Positions 45,947 through 54,800 of a stretch of DNA of 64,000 nucleotides are shown in pieces. The DNA lies in NCBI RefSeq assembly GCF_003385215.1, contig NZ_PQHW01000017.1, positions 1 to 64,000 of the forward strand. Reading direction: 5' to 3'. Source of the DNA: Amycolatopsis thermalba. GTDB lineage: Bacteria > Actinomycetota > Actinomycetes > Mycobacteriales > Pseudonocardiaceae. The stretch's first letter is position 1. Every line of letters begins with the position of its first letter. Made by a program: the position numbers and the translations under genes. Below the pieces are notes generated by a model, which saw only the letters and a program-made list of their open reading frames with translations, made no database searches and had not been told where the DNA came from.

Positions 45947-46470
45947 GGTGGATCGGGCTGCTGCTGGTGCTGGTGCTCGCCGGGTGCGGGGTGCGCCCGA
46001 CAAATCCGGTGTCGGCGGGCGACCCGCCGGTCGGCGCGGCGCCCGGGCCGATCCTGTACTTCCTGCAGGCCGGCGAGCTGCAACCCGTCGTCCGCGCGAC
46101 CGGCCACCTCGGCACGGTCGCCGACGCGGTCGCCCTGCTCCTGGCCGGCCCGACCCCGGACGAATACGCCGTGAACTACGCGTCCATGCTGCCCCCCGGC
46201 GCGGTCGGCGCGTCCGTGGGGACGCTGGACCAGGGCGTCGTGACCGTGCACCTCACCGTGCCCCTGGACGTCCTGCCCGAGACGGCGAAGGACCAGATCG
46301 TCTGCACGGTGATCGCGGTGCACGCGCAGGCGGGCGCCAGCGCCTACGGGGTGGTCGTGCGGCTGGCCGGGCCCCCCGGCGTGATGCCGGCGGACGAATA
46401 CGTCACCACCAAGGCGCGGCCGGACGGCGCGGAAGCGGCGCAGGGCCGGACCTGCCCCCTCATCCGCTGA
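45943..46470 (+). CDS. GerMN-domain lipoprotein
   Basis: The 175-residue protein has a lipobox LAGC (Cys15) and one GerMN-like domain (about 45-160, with YFLQAGELQPVVR and VVTVHLTVPLD). A GerMN lipoprotein after a kinase gene recalls LpqB downstream of mtrAB, but this one is much shorter and lacks the propeller. It may sense or modulate the kinase from outside the membrane. The start is ATG overlapping the kinase stop (ATGA). Confidence 0.75.
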   Translation: MRWIGLLLVLVLAGCGVRPTNPVSAGDPPVGAAPGPILYFLQAGELQPVVRATGHLGTVADAVALLLAGPTPDEYAVNYASMLPPGAVGASVGTLDQGVVTVHLTVPLDVLPETAKDQIVCTVIAVHAQAGASAYGVVVRLAGPPGVMPADEYVTTKARPDGAEAAQGRTCPLIR

Positions 46471-46623
46471 CGTCCGGAACGCACCGGATGTGCAAGGCGT
46501 GTTACGACCGCCCGCTGCCGGGTACGAACTCGTAACCTGCCGGTTTCATCCCGGAGCGGCTGGCGAAACCCGTCTGCCGAAGCATCGGTCTGGCCGATGT
46601 CCGGTTCGGGGAAGGGGATGCGC

Positions 46624-47652
46624 ATGCGTGGCTTCAGGGCGAGGAAGGTGGCGGCGCCGCAGGTGTCCGCCGACGTCGGCTCCTGGCTGCCCCGGCGCAG
46701 CAGCCAGGCGGGCGACTGGCCGGTAGCCGGCCTGATCGCCGCCAAGGGGGACACGACCGTCAGCGTGGTGATCCCGGCCAGGGACGAGGAGGCCACGGTC
46801 GGTGACATCGTGCGCACGATCCGCCGTGACCTGGTCGAGCGCCACCAGCTGGTCGACGAGGTGATGGTCGTCGACTCGCGCTCGCGGGACGCGACCGCGC
46901 GGGTGGCCGTGGAAGCGGGGGCGACCGTCGTGGCGCAGGACTCGGTCCTGCCTGCCCTGCCCGGGCTGCAGGGCAAGGGGGAGGCGCTGTGGAAGGGGCT
47001 GGCCGCCTCCCGCGGCGACATCGTCGTGTTCGTCGACGGCGACCTGTACGACTTCACCAGCGACTACGTGACCGGCCTGCTCGGCCCGCTGCTCACCGAC
47101 GACTCGATCGCCTACGTCAAGGGCTTCTACCACCGGCCGCTGGTCGGGCCGGTGAGCACCGACGCCGACGGCGGCGGCCGGGTCACCGAGCTGGTGGCGC
47201 GCCCGCTGCTGAACCTGTACTGGCCCGAGCTGGCCGGGTTCGTGCAGCCACTGGCCGGCGAGTACGCCGGGCGGCGCGAGGTGCTGGAGCGGGTGCCGTT
47301 CGTGGCGAACTACGGGGTCGAGGTCGGGCACCTGATCGACATCCTGGAGGCCCACGGCCTGGACGCGCTCGCGCAGGTCGATCTCGGCAAGCGCACCCAC
47401 CGGCACCAGAACACCCAGGCGCTGGGCCGCATGTCCGGCCAGATCATGCTCACCGTGTTCGACCGCCTGGAGCGCTACGGGCGCCTGGTGTCGGCCGAGC
47501 CCCCGGCGACGCTGCTCGCGCAGTTCCGCCGCGGCGAGTCCGGGCACGGCGTCGACCGCGAGCTGGTGGTCACCGACCTGGCGTGCGAGCAGCGCCCGCC
47601 GCTGGCCACCCTGCGCGCCGCCGACGGCTCGGGGCTGCGGGAGATCGCCTGA
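46624..47652 (+). CDS. gpgS: Glucosyl-3-phosphoglycerate synthase
   Basis: GpgS transfers glucose from a nucleotide sugar to 3-phosphoglycerate, the first step toward glucosylglycerate and methylglucose lipopolysaccharides. The 342-residue GT81 enzyme has TVSVVIPARDEEATVGDIV, the GLQGKGEALWKGL loop and the FVDGDLYDF metal-binding motif. I prefer ATG 46624, 9 nt after GGGGAAGGGG; ATG 46618 and 46597 are in frame too. No gpgP gene lies beside it. Confidence 0.9.
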   Translation: MRGFRARKVAAPQVSADVGSWLPRRSSQAGDWPVAGLIAAKGDTTVSVVIPARDEEATVGDIVRTIRRDLVERHQLVDEVMVVDSRSRDATARVAVEAGATVVAQDSVLPALPGLQGKGEALWKGLAASRGDIVVFVDGDLYDFTSDYVTGLLGPLLTDDSIAYVKGFYHRPLVGPVSTDADGGGRVTELVARPLLNLYWPELAGFVQPLAGEYAGRREVLERVPFVANYGVEVGHLIDILEAHGLDALAQVDLGKRTHRHQNTQALGRMSGQIMLTVFDRLERYGRLVSAEPPATLLAQFRRGESGHGVDRELVVTDLACEQRPPLATLRAADGSGLREIA

Positions 47653-47653
47653 C

Positions 47654-47795
47654 ACGAACGTAGAACTCGCGCTCACGAACGTAGAACTCGCGCCCAGGAG
47701 CGCAGGACTCGCGCGGCGCCGGCGAGTCCCACGTTCAGGCGCGCGAGTTCCGCGCTCGGGTGCGCGAGTTCTGCGTTCGGGTGCGCGAACTCTGC
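47654..47795. repeat. Inverted array of ~21-bp repeats between convergent genes
   Basis: Left-type units with ACGTAGAACTCGCGC are followed by right-type units with GCGCGAGTTCYGCGYTCGG. The centre is a perfect 8-bp stem, 47705-47712 with 47722-47729. The array fills the whole gap between gpgS and the oxygenase gene and could act as a two-way terminator. Confidence 0.85.
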
Positions 47796-47797
47796 GC

Positions 47798-48499
47798 TCA
47801 GGTGGCGTCGTGGAACACCAGGCCCAGTGTGTGGCGGATGCCGGTGCGGACGGTGCTCACGCCGTGCCGCACCGGCGCCGCCGACCAGCCGCGGGACGAG
47901 CGCACCGGGCGGTCCCGGGTGGTGAAGATCAGCGCGTGACCCTGCGGCAGCTGGGTCACCGTGCCGCGGGACTGGGCCCGGGGCCGCTGCTCGACCAGCA
48001 GGAACTCGCCGCCGGTGTGGTCGGCGCCGGGCACGTCGAGCCCGATCACGACCTGCAGCGGGAACACCAGCTCCCCGTACAGGTCGCGGTGCAGCGCGTT
48101 CCAGTCGCCGGCCCGGTAGCGCAGCAGGATCGGCGTCGGCCGGATCTGGCCCGCGCGGTGGCACCGGTCGAGCCAGGTTTCCAGGTCGTCCGGCCACGGC
48201 GCGTCCCAGCCCAGCTTGGCCGCCCAGTCGCGGGCGATCGGCAGCAGGTGCGGGTAGAACGCCGCCTGGAGGCGGGCGACCGGCTCGGGCAGCGGGTAGC
48301 CGAAGTAGCGATACTGCCCGGACCCGAACCGGAAGCGCGCCATGTCGATCGTGGACCGGAACCGGCCCGCGTCGTCGTACAGCGCCGACAGCTCCCGGCA
48401 CTCGCGCGCGCTCAGGATCGGCGGCGTGAGGGCGCAGCCGGTGTCGTTCAGTTCTGCCGTGAGGGCGGGCCAGTCGAAGCCCGCGACGTCCGAGATCAC
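47798..48499 (-). CDS. 2-oxoglutarate/Fe(II) oxygenase (prolyl hydroxylase-like)
   Basis: The 233-residue protein has the double-stranded beta-helix pattern of Fe(II)/2-oxoglutarate dioxygenases. The HxD metal motif is in NALHRDLYGELVFPL, and a distal metal-His/Arg pair is likely in STVRTGIRHTLGLVFHD. I chose GTG 48499 with GGGCGGG upstream; longer frames add unconserved residues. The substrate is unknown. It lies 43 bp downstream of the F420-type oxidoreductase gene on the same strand. Confidence 0.75.
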   Translation of the reverse strand: MISDVAGFDWPALTAELNDTGCALTPPILSARECRELSALYDDAGRFRSTIDMARFRFGSGQYRYFGYPLPEPVARLQAAFYPHLLPIARDWAAKLGWDAPWPDDLETWLDRCHRAGQIRPTPILLRYRAGDWNALHRDLYGELVFPLQVVIGLDVPGADHTGGEFLLVEQRPRAQSRGTVTQLPQGHALIFTTRDRPVRSSRGWSAAPVRHGVSTVRTGIRHTLGLVFHDAT

Positions 48500-48542
48500 C
48501 CCGCCCAGTCTGCGCGCCCGGCCGGCCGCGGGCTGGCGGGAA

Positions 48543-48980
48543 TCAGTCGGCGAGACCGCCGAACGCGACCACCTTCGTGATGCGTGCCCGGACCAGCAGT
48601 TCACCCGGCACGGCGTTGCGCTTGCCGAACTCGTCCGCCCGGTCCTCGCCCATGTAGCGCGCGCCGATGCGGGTCGACCAGTGCAGCATCTCGTCCAGGT
48701 CCTCGTGCACCGTCGCCTCGGCGGTGAACTGGACGAACGCGAACGGCGGCTCCTGGTCGTCCACGCACAGCGACAACCGCGGGTCCCGCCGCAGCGCCCG
48801 CCCCTTCACCGACTCCGCGCCGGTGTTGAAGATCAGCTCGTCGGCGCCGTCGTCGGTGTTGACGACGAACCAGACCGGCGTCACGTGGGGGCTGCCGTCG
48901 GCGCGCGTGATGCCCAGCTTCCCGGTGCGCGTGCCGACGGAGGCGAACTCCAGCCACTCGTCCCTGCTCAATGCGTGCAT
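48543..48980 (-). CDS. PPOX-class (F420/FMN-dependent) oxidoreductase
   Basis: The 145-residue split-barrel protein has KLGITRADGSPHVTPVWFVV, typical of pyridoxamine-phosphate-oxidase-like F420-dependent enzymes of actinobacteria. The C-terminus ends in an ARITKVVAFGG strand. It is divergent from a MarR gene with only about 25 bp between the starts, so the regulator probably controls it. Confidence 0.85.
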   Translation of the reverse strand: MHALSRDEWLEFASVGTRTGKLGITRADGSPHVTPVWFVVNTDDGADELIFNTGAESVKGRALRRDPRLSLCVDDQEPPFAFVQFTAEATVHEDLDEMLHWSTRIGARYMGEDRADEFGKRNAVPGELLVRARITKVVAFGGLAD

Positions 48981-49005
48981 GGGGCGACCCTAGCGACGTG
49001 GGATC

Positions 49006-49479
49006 ATGACCCGCATGGCGAGCGACGCACCGACCGCCGACGAGGCCGTCCGCACCATGCTGCTGCTCCTGCCGCGCCTGGTCGGCCGCGCCAAGAAGCT
49101 GCCGGTGCCGGAGCGGCTGCGCGATTTCAACCTCGCTCCGCGGCACCTGTCGCTGCTGTCCTACCTGCTGTTCGACGGGCCGATGACGGTCACCGAGCTG
49201 GCCGCGCGGCTCGAGGTCGCGCCCACCACGGTGAGCCTGATGGTCGGCGATCTCAGCCGCCGCGGCGTCCTCGACCGCGCCGAGGACGACAACGACCGCC
49301 GCCGCACGATCGTCAGCATCGCCGGGACCTACCGCGCCGAGGTCGAGGGCTGGCTCGCCGCCGGCGCCCGCGCCTGGCGCACCGCCCTGGAGCCACTCAC
49401 CCCCGAGCAGCGGCGCCTGGTCATCGACACGCTGCGCACCTACGAGCGTGAAGTCGAGCGGGAACGAACGGACCGGTAG
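49006..49479 (+). CDS. MarR-family transcriptional regulator
   Basis: The 157-residue protein has a central winged helix (RHLSLLSYLLFDGPMTVTEL and VSLMVGDLSRRGVLDRAEDDNDRRRT). ATG 49006 is the first start in frame; ATG 49015 is an alternative. It is divergent from the PPOX gene, and the promoters must overlap the coding starts. Confidence 0.85.
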   Translation: MTRMASDAPTADEAVRTMLLLLPRLVGRAKKLPVPERLRDFNLAPRHLSLLSYLLFDGPMTVTELAARLEVAPTTVSLMVGDLSRRGVLDRAEDDNDRRRTIVSIAGTYRAEVEGWLAAGARAWRTALEPLTPEQRRLVIDTLRTYEREVERERTDR

Positions 49480-49482
49480 TCT
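49477..49482 (+). promoter_or_regulatory. Candidate -10 box TAGTCT (leaderless SMC operon)
   Basis: TAGTCT overlaps the stop of the MarR gene and ends 8 nt before GTG 49491. It would drive the three-gene SMC-like operon from a leaderless start. Confidence 0.5.
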
Positions 49483-49490
49483 GGCCCGCT

Positions 49491-50963
49491 GTGCGTGACT
49501 CGGACCTGATCAGCGGGGGGCTGGTGGACGAGGGCCTGGCCCGGCGGCTCAAGGCGCTCGCCTGCACCGCGCCCCTGCACGACCTGGACGCGCGCAAGGC
49601 GAAACTGGACTGGGCCGACGCGACCGTCTACCAGATGGCCGAGATCGCGCTGCACACGATCGACCTGGTCACCATCGCGATGGACTTCGACACCGGCGCC
49701 AACCACGACGACGTCGTCCGGCGCCTGCAGCCGTTCATCGCCGCGCAGGCCCCGCGCCGCCCGGCCGAGGAGCACCTGCGCGTCGCCCGGTGGGTGCTGG
49801 ACAACCTGATCAACGTCGGCACCACCGACCGCGGCTTCCGCCGCGTCTACGGCAGCCTCGACGCGCACGGCACCTACCGGCGCCGCGCGTTCGACTTCAA
49901 GCTGCTCGTCGAGCTGGCCGCCCCGGACGGCGAGGTGTACCTGCGGGCCAGCGACGAGGCGATCAACGTGCTGGTCGGCGCGCTGGACACCGACGTCGAG
50001 TCCGCCCAGATCGCGGCCGAGGTCAAGCTGGAGAACCTGATCAGCCGCGGCCGCCTCGCCGGCGCCAAGCTCGCCGCCGAGCAGGCCCGCTACCGCACCG
50101 TCCAGTACGGCGAGACGCTGCGCGCCAAGCTGGACGCGACCCGCCGCGACGTGCGCGCGGTGGACTGGGACCGCGAGATGCCCGAGCTGCTGGACTCCGC
50201 GCTGACCCACATCGAGGCCCGCTTCCGCGCGGAGAACGCGATCCTGCGCAACATCACCGCCGCCCGCGACGAGGCCGAGGACGTCGACCACAAGCGCCGC
50301 GCCGCCGAGCTGGTCGACATCGTCAGCGACTGCATCAGCCGGCACACGCAGCTGCAGGCCCGGCTGCAGGCCGCCGGGGCGGTCTTCCGCGCCGAACAGG
50401 ACCGGCAGCAGTTCTCCGGCCCGCCGCAGCGCGCCACCGTCGACCTGTTCGGCCAGATCCTGATGCCCGCGCTGGAACTGCCGATCGCCGACGCCGTGTC
50501 GCCGCTGGAGTCGTACTTCCACGCCGCGGCCGGGCTGGTCGTGCCGACCGTGCCCGCGCTGCCGTCGCTGGTCTCGCTGCTGCTGCGGCCCGCGCCCGAG
50601 CGCGACAAGGTGGTCGGCGAGGTGCCCGAGCCGGAGCTCGTCCCGCCGGAGAGCCTCGACCACTACAGTGACGAGCAGTGGCGGCGGGCCGACGAGCTGC
50701 TGGACCTGCCGGAGGTGCCGCGGCGGCTGTCCGGCCTGCTGGCCGAGGCCCGCGAGCTCGACCCGCAGCTGCCGCGCCTGGTGGCGCTGCGGGCGCTGCA
50801 CTCCTACAGTCCCGAGGTGGGCGCCGCCGTCCGGCAGGGGGACGATCGCGCGCTGCTCGCCGTCGACGACGGCACGCTGCTGGAGGACACCGAGTTCGGT
50901 GGCGCCGACCTGCTGCTGAGCACGGCACGCCTGGAACGGGACGACGAAGAGGGGGCGGCATGA
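49491..50963 (+). CDS. JetA/MksF-like kleisin candidate of an SMC-like complex
   Basis: The 490-residue protein is mostly helical. Residues about 160-260 fit the pattern I associate with JetA/MksF-type subunits: YLRASDEAINVLVGALDTD, then a run with LISRGRLAGAKLAAEQA and ATRRDVRAVDWDREMPELL. In such complexes this subunit bridges the SMC heads. It is first of three genes (this gene, a tandem winged-helix protein, an SMC-like ATPase). Assignment rests on pattern memory and gene order, not on a database search. The 3' end (EGAA-stop) is copied 86 bp further on. Confidence 0.65.
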   Translation: MRDSDLISGGLVDEGLARRLKALACTAPLHDLDARKAKLDWADATVYQMAEIALHTIDLVTIAMDFDTGANHDDVVRRLQPFIAAQAPRRPAEEHLRVARWVLDNLINVGTTDRGFRRVYGSLDAHGTYRRRAFDFKLLVELAAPDGEVYLRASDEAINVLVGALDTDVESAQIAAEVKLENLISRGRLAGAKLAAEQARYRTVQYGETLRAKLDATRRDVRAVDWDREMPELLDSALTHIEARFRAENAILRNITAARDEAEDVDHKRRAAELVDIVSDCISRHTQLQARLQAAGAVFRAEQDRQQFSGPPQRATVDLFGQILMPALELPIADAVSPLESYFHAAAGLVVPTVPALPSLVSLLLRPAPERDKVVGEVPEPELVPPESLDHYSDEQWRRADELLDLPEVPRRLSGLLAEARELDPQLPRLVALRALHSYSPEVGAAVRQGDDRALLAVDDGTLLEDTEFGGADLLLSTARLERDDEEGAA

Positions 50964-51049
50964 GGACTGCTCGCAGGTCCGAATCATTCAGCGCCATGCC
51001 TGTCAAGGCATTGCCGCGGCTTGCCGCGTCCGTTGAGGGGGCGGCATGA
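50949..51049 (+). repeat. 15-bp direct repeats flanking an insert at the jetA-jetB junction
   Basis: GAGGGGGCGGCATGA occurs at 50949-50963 and 51035-51049. Each copy contains the overlapping ATGA stop/start. The intervening 71 bp contains three short hairpins: GGAC with GTCC, ATGCCT with AGGCAT, and CGCGGC with GCCGCG. Confidence 0.9.
50960..51049 (+). CDS. 29-aa mini-ORF linking jetA-like and jetB-like genes
   Basis: ATG 50960 overlaps the stop of the upstream gene (ATGA), and the frame ends at 51049 in another ATGA that opens the downstream gene. The peptide ends EGAA, like the upstream protein, because the junction is duplicated. It is basic and has no known domain. The ribosome-site-like GAGGGGGCGG precedes both starts. 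It may be a coupling relay or an insertion scar. Confidence 0.5.
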   Translation: MRTARRSESFSAMPVKALPRLAASVEGAA

Positions 51050-51846
51050 CGCGTCCGGTCACGACCGGGGATGCGGAGTCGGCGGCACGGCTGATCTCGT
51101 TCGGCATGCGGCCCAAGCACCTGCCCTCGCGCGACGTCGTCTACGCCGACCTGGTCCGCCGCTACGGCGAGGACAGCGCGTTCAAGCAGCTGACCAACTC
51201 GGTCGCCGCGGGGCTGGGCCTGATGGTGCTCGACGTGAGCCACCAGGCCGGCGCGGTCCTGGCCGCCACCGACGAGTCGGTGTTCGAGGTCAAGATGGAC
51301 AGCTACGCGCGGCAGAGCAAGATCCGCGAGCGCCGCGACACCGAGAAGGTGCTGCACGGTCTCGTCCACCTCGCCACCGCCGCGCTCGGCTACCCGCGCC
51401 CCGACGACCTGGCCAACGACACCTACATCGGCCGGGTCAGCGTCGACCAGGTCGACGGCGTGGTGCGCGAGGCGTGCCGGCTCCTCGACGAGCGCGCCGC
51501 CAAGGCCGAGGCCAACAACGACCCGCTGTCCGACTCGCCGGAGCTGGAACAGGCCTGGCGCGCCTACGCCCGCCGTCCCGAGGCGGCGGCCACCAAGGAC
51601 GGCCGGCTGGCCTCGGACACCACGCGCGGCATGGTGTCCCGCGCCCTGCGGTTCCTGGCCGACCAGGGGTTCCTGGTGCAGGTGAGCGGCGAGCAGGGCG
51701 GCACCTACCGGACCACGCCGCGGTACCAGGTGCAGGTGCGGGAACTGGCCGCGGACAGCGCGTTCGAGGAGCTGCTGGCCCTCGGCGTGGTCGCGGTCTC
51801 CGACGGCGGGGGCACGCTGCGCCCGTCCATTTCGGACACTCTGTAG
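51046..51846 (+). CDS. JetB/MksE-like tandem winged-helix subunit candidate
   Basis: The 266-residue protein has an alpha/beta winged-helix look. It includes VYADLVRRYGEDSAFKQLTN, a basic surface segment and the C-terminal RALRFLADQGFLVQ followed by GTYRTTPRYQVQVRELA, like KITE/MksE/MukE subunits that bind the kleisin. ATG 51046 overlaps the mini-ORF stop. The SMC-like gene follows after 10 bp with GGGGGAG as ribosome site. The function is inferred from operon position and fold pattern. Confidence 0.6.
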   Translation: MTRPVTTGDAESAARLISFGMRPKHLPSRDVVYADLVRRYGEDSAFKQLTNSVAAGLGLMVLDVSHQAGAVLAATDESVFEVKMDSYARQSKIRERRDTEKVLHGLVHLATAALGYPRPDDLANDTYIGRVSVDQVDGVVREACRLLDERAAKAEANNDPLSDSPELEQAWRAYARRPEAAATKDGRLASDTTRGMVSRALRFLADQGFLVQVSGEQGGTYRTTPRYQVQVRELAADSAFEELLALGVVAVSDGGGTLRPSISDTL

Positions 51847-51856
51847 GGGGAGATCG

Positions 51857-54800
51857 GTGTACGAGCTTGCGCGGGTGCGCCTGCACTCCGTCGGACCGGC
51901 GGGCGCGCGCTACCAGAACGTGCTGCTGGACTTCAGCGGCGTCGGCCCGCTGGTCAAGGCCCCGGCGCAGGACGCGTTGTTCACCGCCGGGATCCACTCC
52001 GCCGACGGGAGCCTGCCGCGGCGGCCGTCCCCGGCGAGCGTGCTGTTCCTGGAGAACGGCGGCGGCAAGTCCGTGCTGATCAAGCTGATCTTCTCGGTCA
52101 TGCTGCCCGGCCGCCGCCAGGTGGTGGGCACGACCAGCACGCGCGTGCTGGAGAAGTTCGTGATGGCCAAGGACGTCGCGCACGTCGTCCTGGAGTGGCA
52201 GCACACCGAGACCGGGCAGCGGGTGATCACCGGCAAGGTGTCGGAGTGGCGCGGGCACGTCGTGTCCAACGACCCGGCGAACCTGGTCGACTCGTGGTAC
52301 TGCTTCCGGCCCACCGCCGCGCTGGGGCTGGAGTCGCTGCCGTTCACCGAGGACGCCCGCCTGCTGACCATGTCCGGGTTCGCCGAGCAGCTGGAGCGCG
52401 CGCACAAGGCCGAGCCCGAGCTGGAGCTGTTCACCACCCGCCGCCACCACGAGTGGACCGAGCGGCTGGACACCCTCGGCCTGGACACCGAGCTGTTCCG
52501 CTACCAGCGCGCGATGAACGCCGGCGAGGGTGAGGCGGCCGACGCGTTCGCCTTCACCTCCGACGAGGCGTTCGTGGAGTTCCTGCTGCGCGCGGTGATC
52601 CCCGAGGACGACCCGAAGGACCTGGCCGAGGTCGTGCAGACCTACGCGCACAACCTCGGGCAGCGCGGCGAGCTGATGTCCGAACGCGACTTCGTGGCCG
52701 GGGCGCTGGACCTGCTGACGCCGCTCACCGAGGAGGAGTCCCTCGCCGCCGCGTCCCGCAAGCTCGCCGCGGTCGCGCGCGAGGAGGCCCGCGCGCTGGC
52801 CGGATCCGTCATCGCCCGGCACGAGCTGGAGGCCGAGCGCCTCGACGGGCTGAAGTCCTATGTGGACGAAACGCGGGACGCGGAGAAGCTGGCCGAAGGC
52901 GACCACCGGCGCCGCAACGCCGTCGTCACCGAGCTGCGCCGCGTGGTCGCGGAGATGCGGCTGGCCGACGCGACCGCGGAGAAGGCGCGGATCGACGAGG
53001 AGCTGGCGAAGGCGCGCGAGGCCGCGGCCGCGTGGCGCGAGACCGGCACGGTGCTGGCCCACGTCAACGCCGCGCGCAAGGCGACCGGCATCCGCAAGCT
53101 CGTCGGCGACCGCGAGCAGAGCGCGAAACCGGCCCTGGAGGCCAAGAACGCCGCGGCCACCGCGCTCGCCCGGGGGCTGCTGGCGCTGGCGCGGGAAGCC
53201 GAGGAGCAGGCGCAGGCCGCGGAAGCCCGCGCCGAGATCGCCCGCCGCGCCGCCGCGGCCGCGCAGAACCAGCGCGACGAGGCGACCGCGACCGCCGCCG
53301 GCCACCGCGCCGAGCTGGGGCAGCTGACCCGCCGCATCGAGGAGGTGCGCGCACAGGTGCAGCAGGCCGTCCGCGACGGGCTGCTCACCGACGGCACCCA
53401 GGTCGCCGCCGCGGCCCAGGAAGCCCGCACCCGCGGCGAGAACGCGATCACGGAGCTGGCCGCGCGGGAGAGCGAGCTGGAGGGTGTCGCCGAGGACCAC
53501 GCCCAGGCCCAGGCCGCCCTGCACGCCGCGCAGCAGCGGGCCGCGACCGCGCAGTCCCGGGCGGCGCACGCGGCGGAGGAGCTGGCCAAGGCGCACCGGC
53601 GCGCGGACAGCCTCGCCGCGCACCCGCGGCTGCTGGAGCTGCTCGGCGGCGACAACGTCCAGCTGGAGACCGACACCCCCGCCCTGCTGACCCGGCTGCG
53701 TGAAGCCCGCGCCGCCGCCGAGCGCGAGCAGACCGCGCTGCGCATGGAGGAATCGGCCGACGAACGGGCGCTGGCCGCGCTCGGATCCGGTGGCCTGCTG
53801 CCCGCGCCGCCCGAGGTCCAGTCCGCGTTGGACGTGCTGGAGGCCGCGGGGATCACCGCGTGGTCGGGCTGGCGGTATCTGTCCACGATGGACGCCGCAG
53901 GCCGGGAACGGGTGCTGCGGGACCTGCCGCACCTGCTCGGCGGGGTGCTGATCAACGACCCGGCCCAGCTGGACCGCGCCCGCCAGGTGCTCGCCGACGC
54001 CAAGCTGCTGCCGAGCGTGGTGCTGCCGGTCGGCACCACCCAGGCCGTGCGGGCGTCAGGTGCGGCGCCCGGCGTGGACTTCCTGGTCCCGCCCAACCCC
54101 GCGATGTACGACGAGGAGGCGGCCGACACCGAGCGGCAGGCCATCGCCGCGCGGCACGCCCGCCGCCAGAAGCAGCTCGAAGCGCTGGCCGGCGCGATCG
54201 GCGACGACGCGGCGCTGGAGTGGAAGCTCACCACCTGGCGCGAGGACTACCCGGCGGGCGCGCTGGCCACCCTCGCCGAGGAGGCCGAGGCCGCGGCCAC
54301 CGAGCAGACCGAGGCCGAAGCCGCCGTGGCCGCGCAGGAGCGCGCGGTGACGGACCTGGCCGCGCGCCGGGCCCGGCTGCGGGACGCGATCCCGGCCCTG
54401 CGCGCCGAAGCACGCGGCAGCGAGGACCGCGCCCGCAAGCTGGCCGAGCTGGCCGAGCGGGTCGCCCTCATTCCACAGTGGACCGAGACCGTCGAGCGGG
54501 CGCAGGAGATCGTCACCCGCGCCGAGGCCGAGGCGGAGCAGGCGGCTTCGCGCGCGGCGCGGCTGCGTGAGGAGGCCGCCGAGGAGCAGCGCACCGCCGA
54601 CGGCCACCGCCGCACGGTCACCCACGCGCGCGCCGAGCGGACCGAGGTGCCGGGCGGGGGATCGGTGTCCGAGGACGACCCGGTGCCGACCGAACCGGTC
54701 GACGCGCTGCGCCGCGCGTTCGCCGCGGCCAGCGACGCCTACGCCCGCGTCGAGGTGGGCAGCGACCTGCGGGCCGAGCTGGACCAGGCGGAGAACGCGG

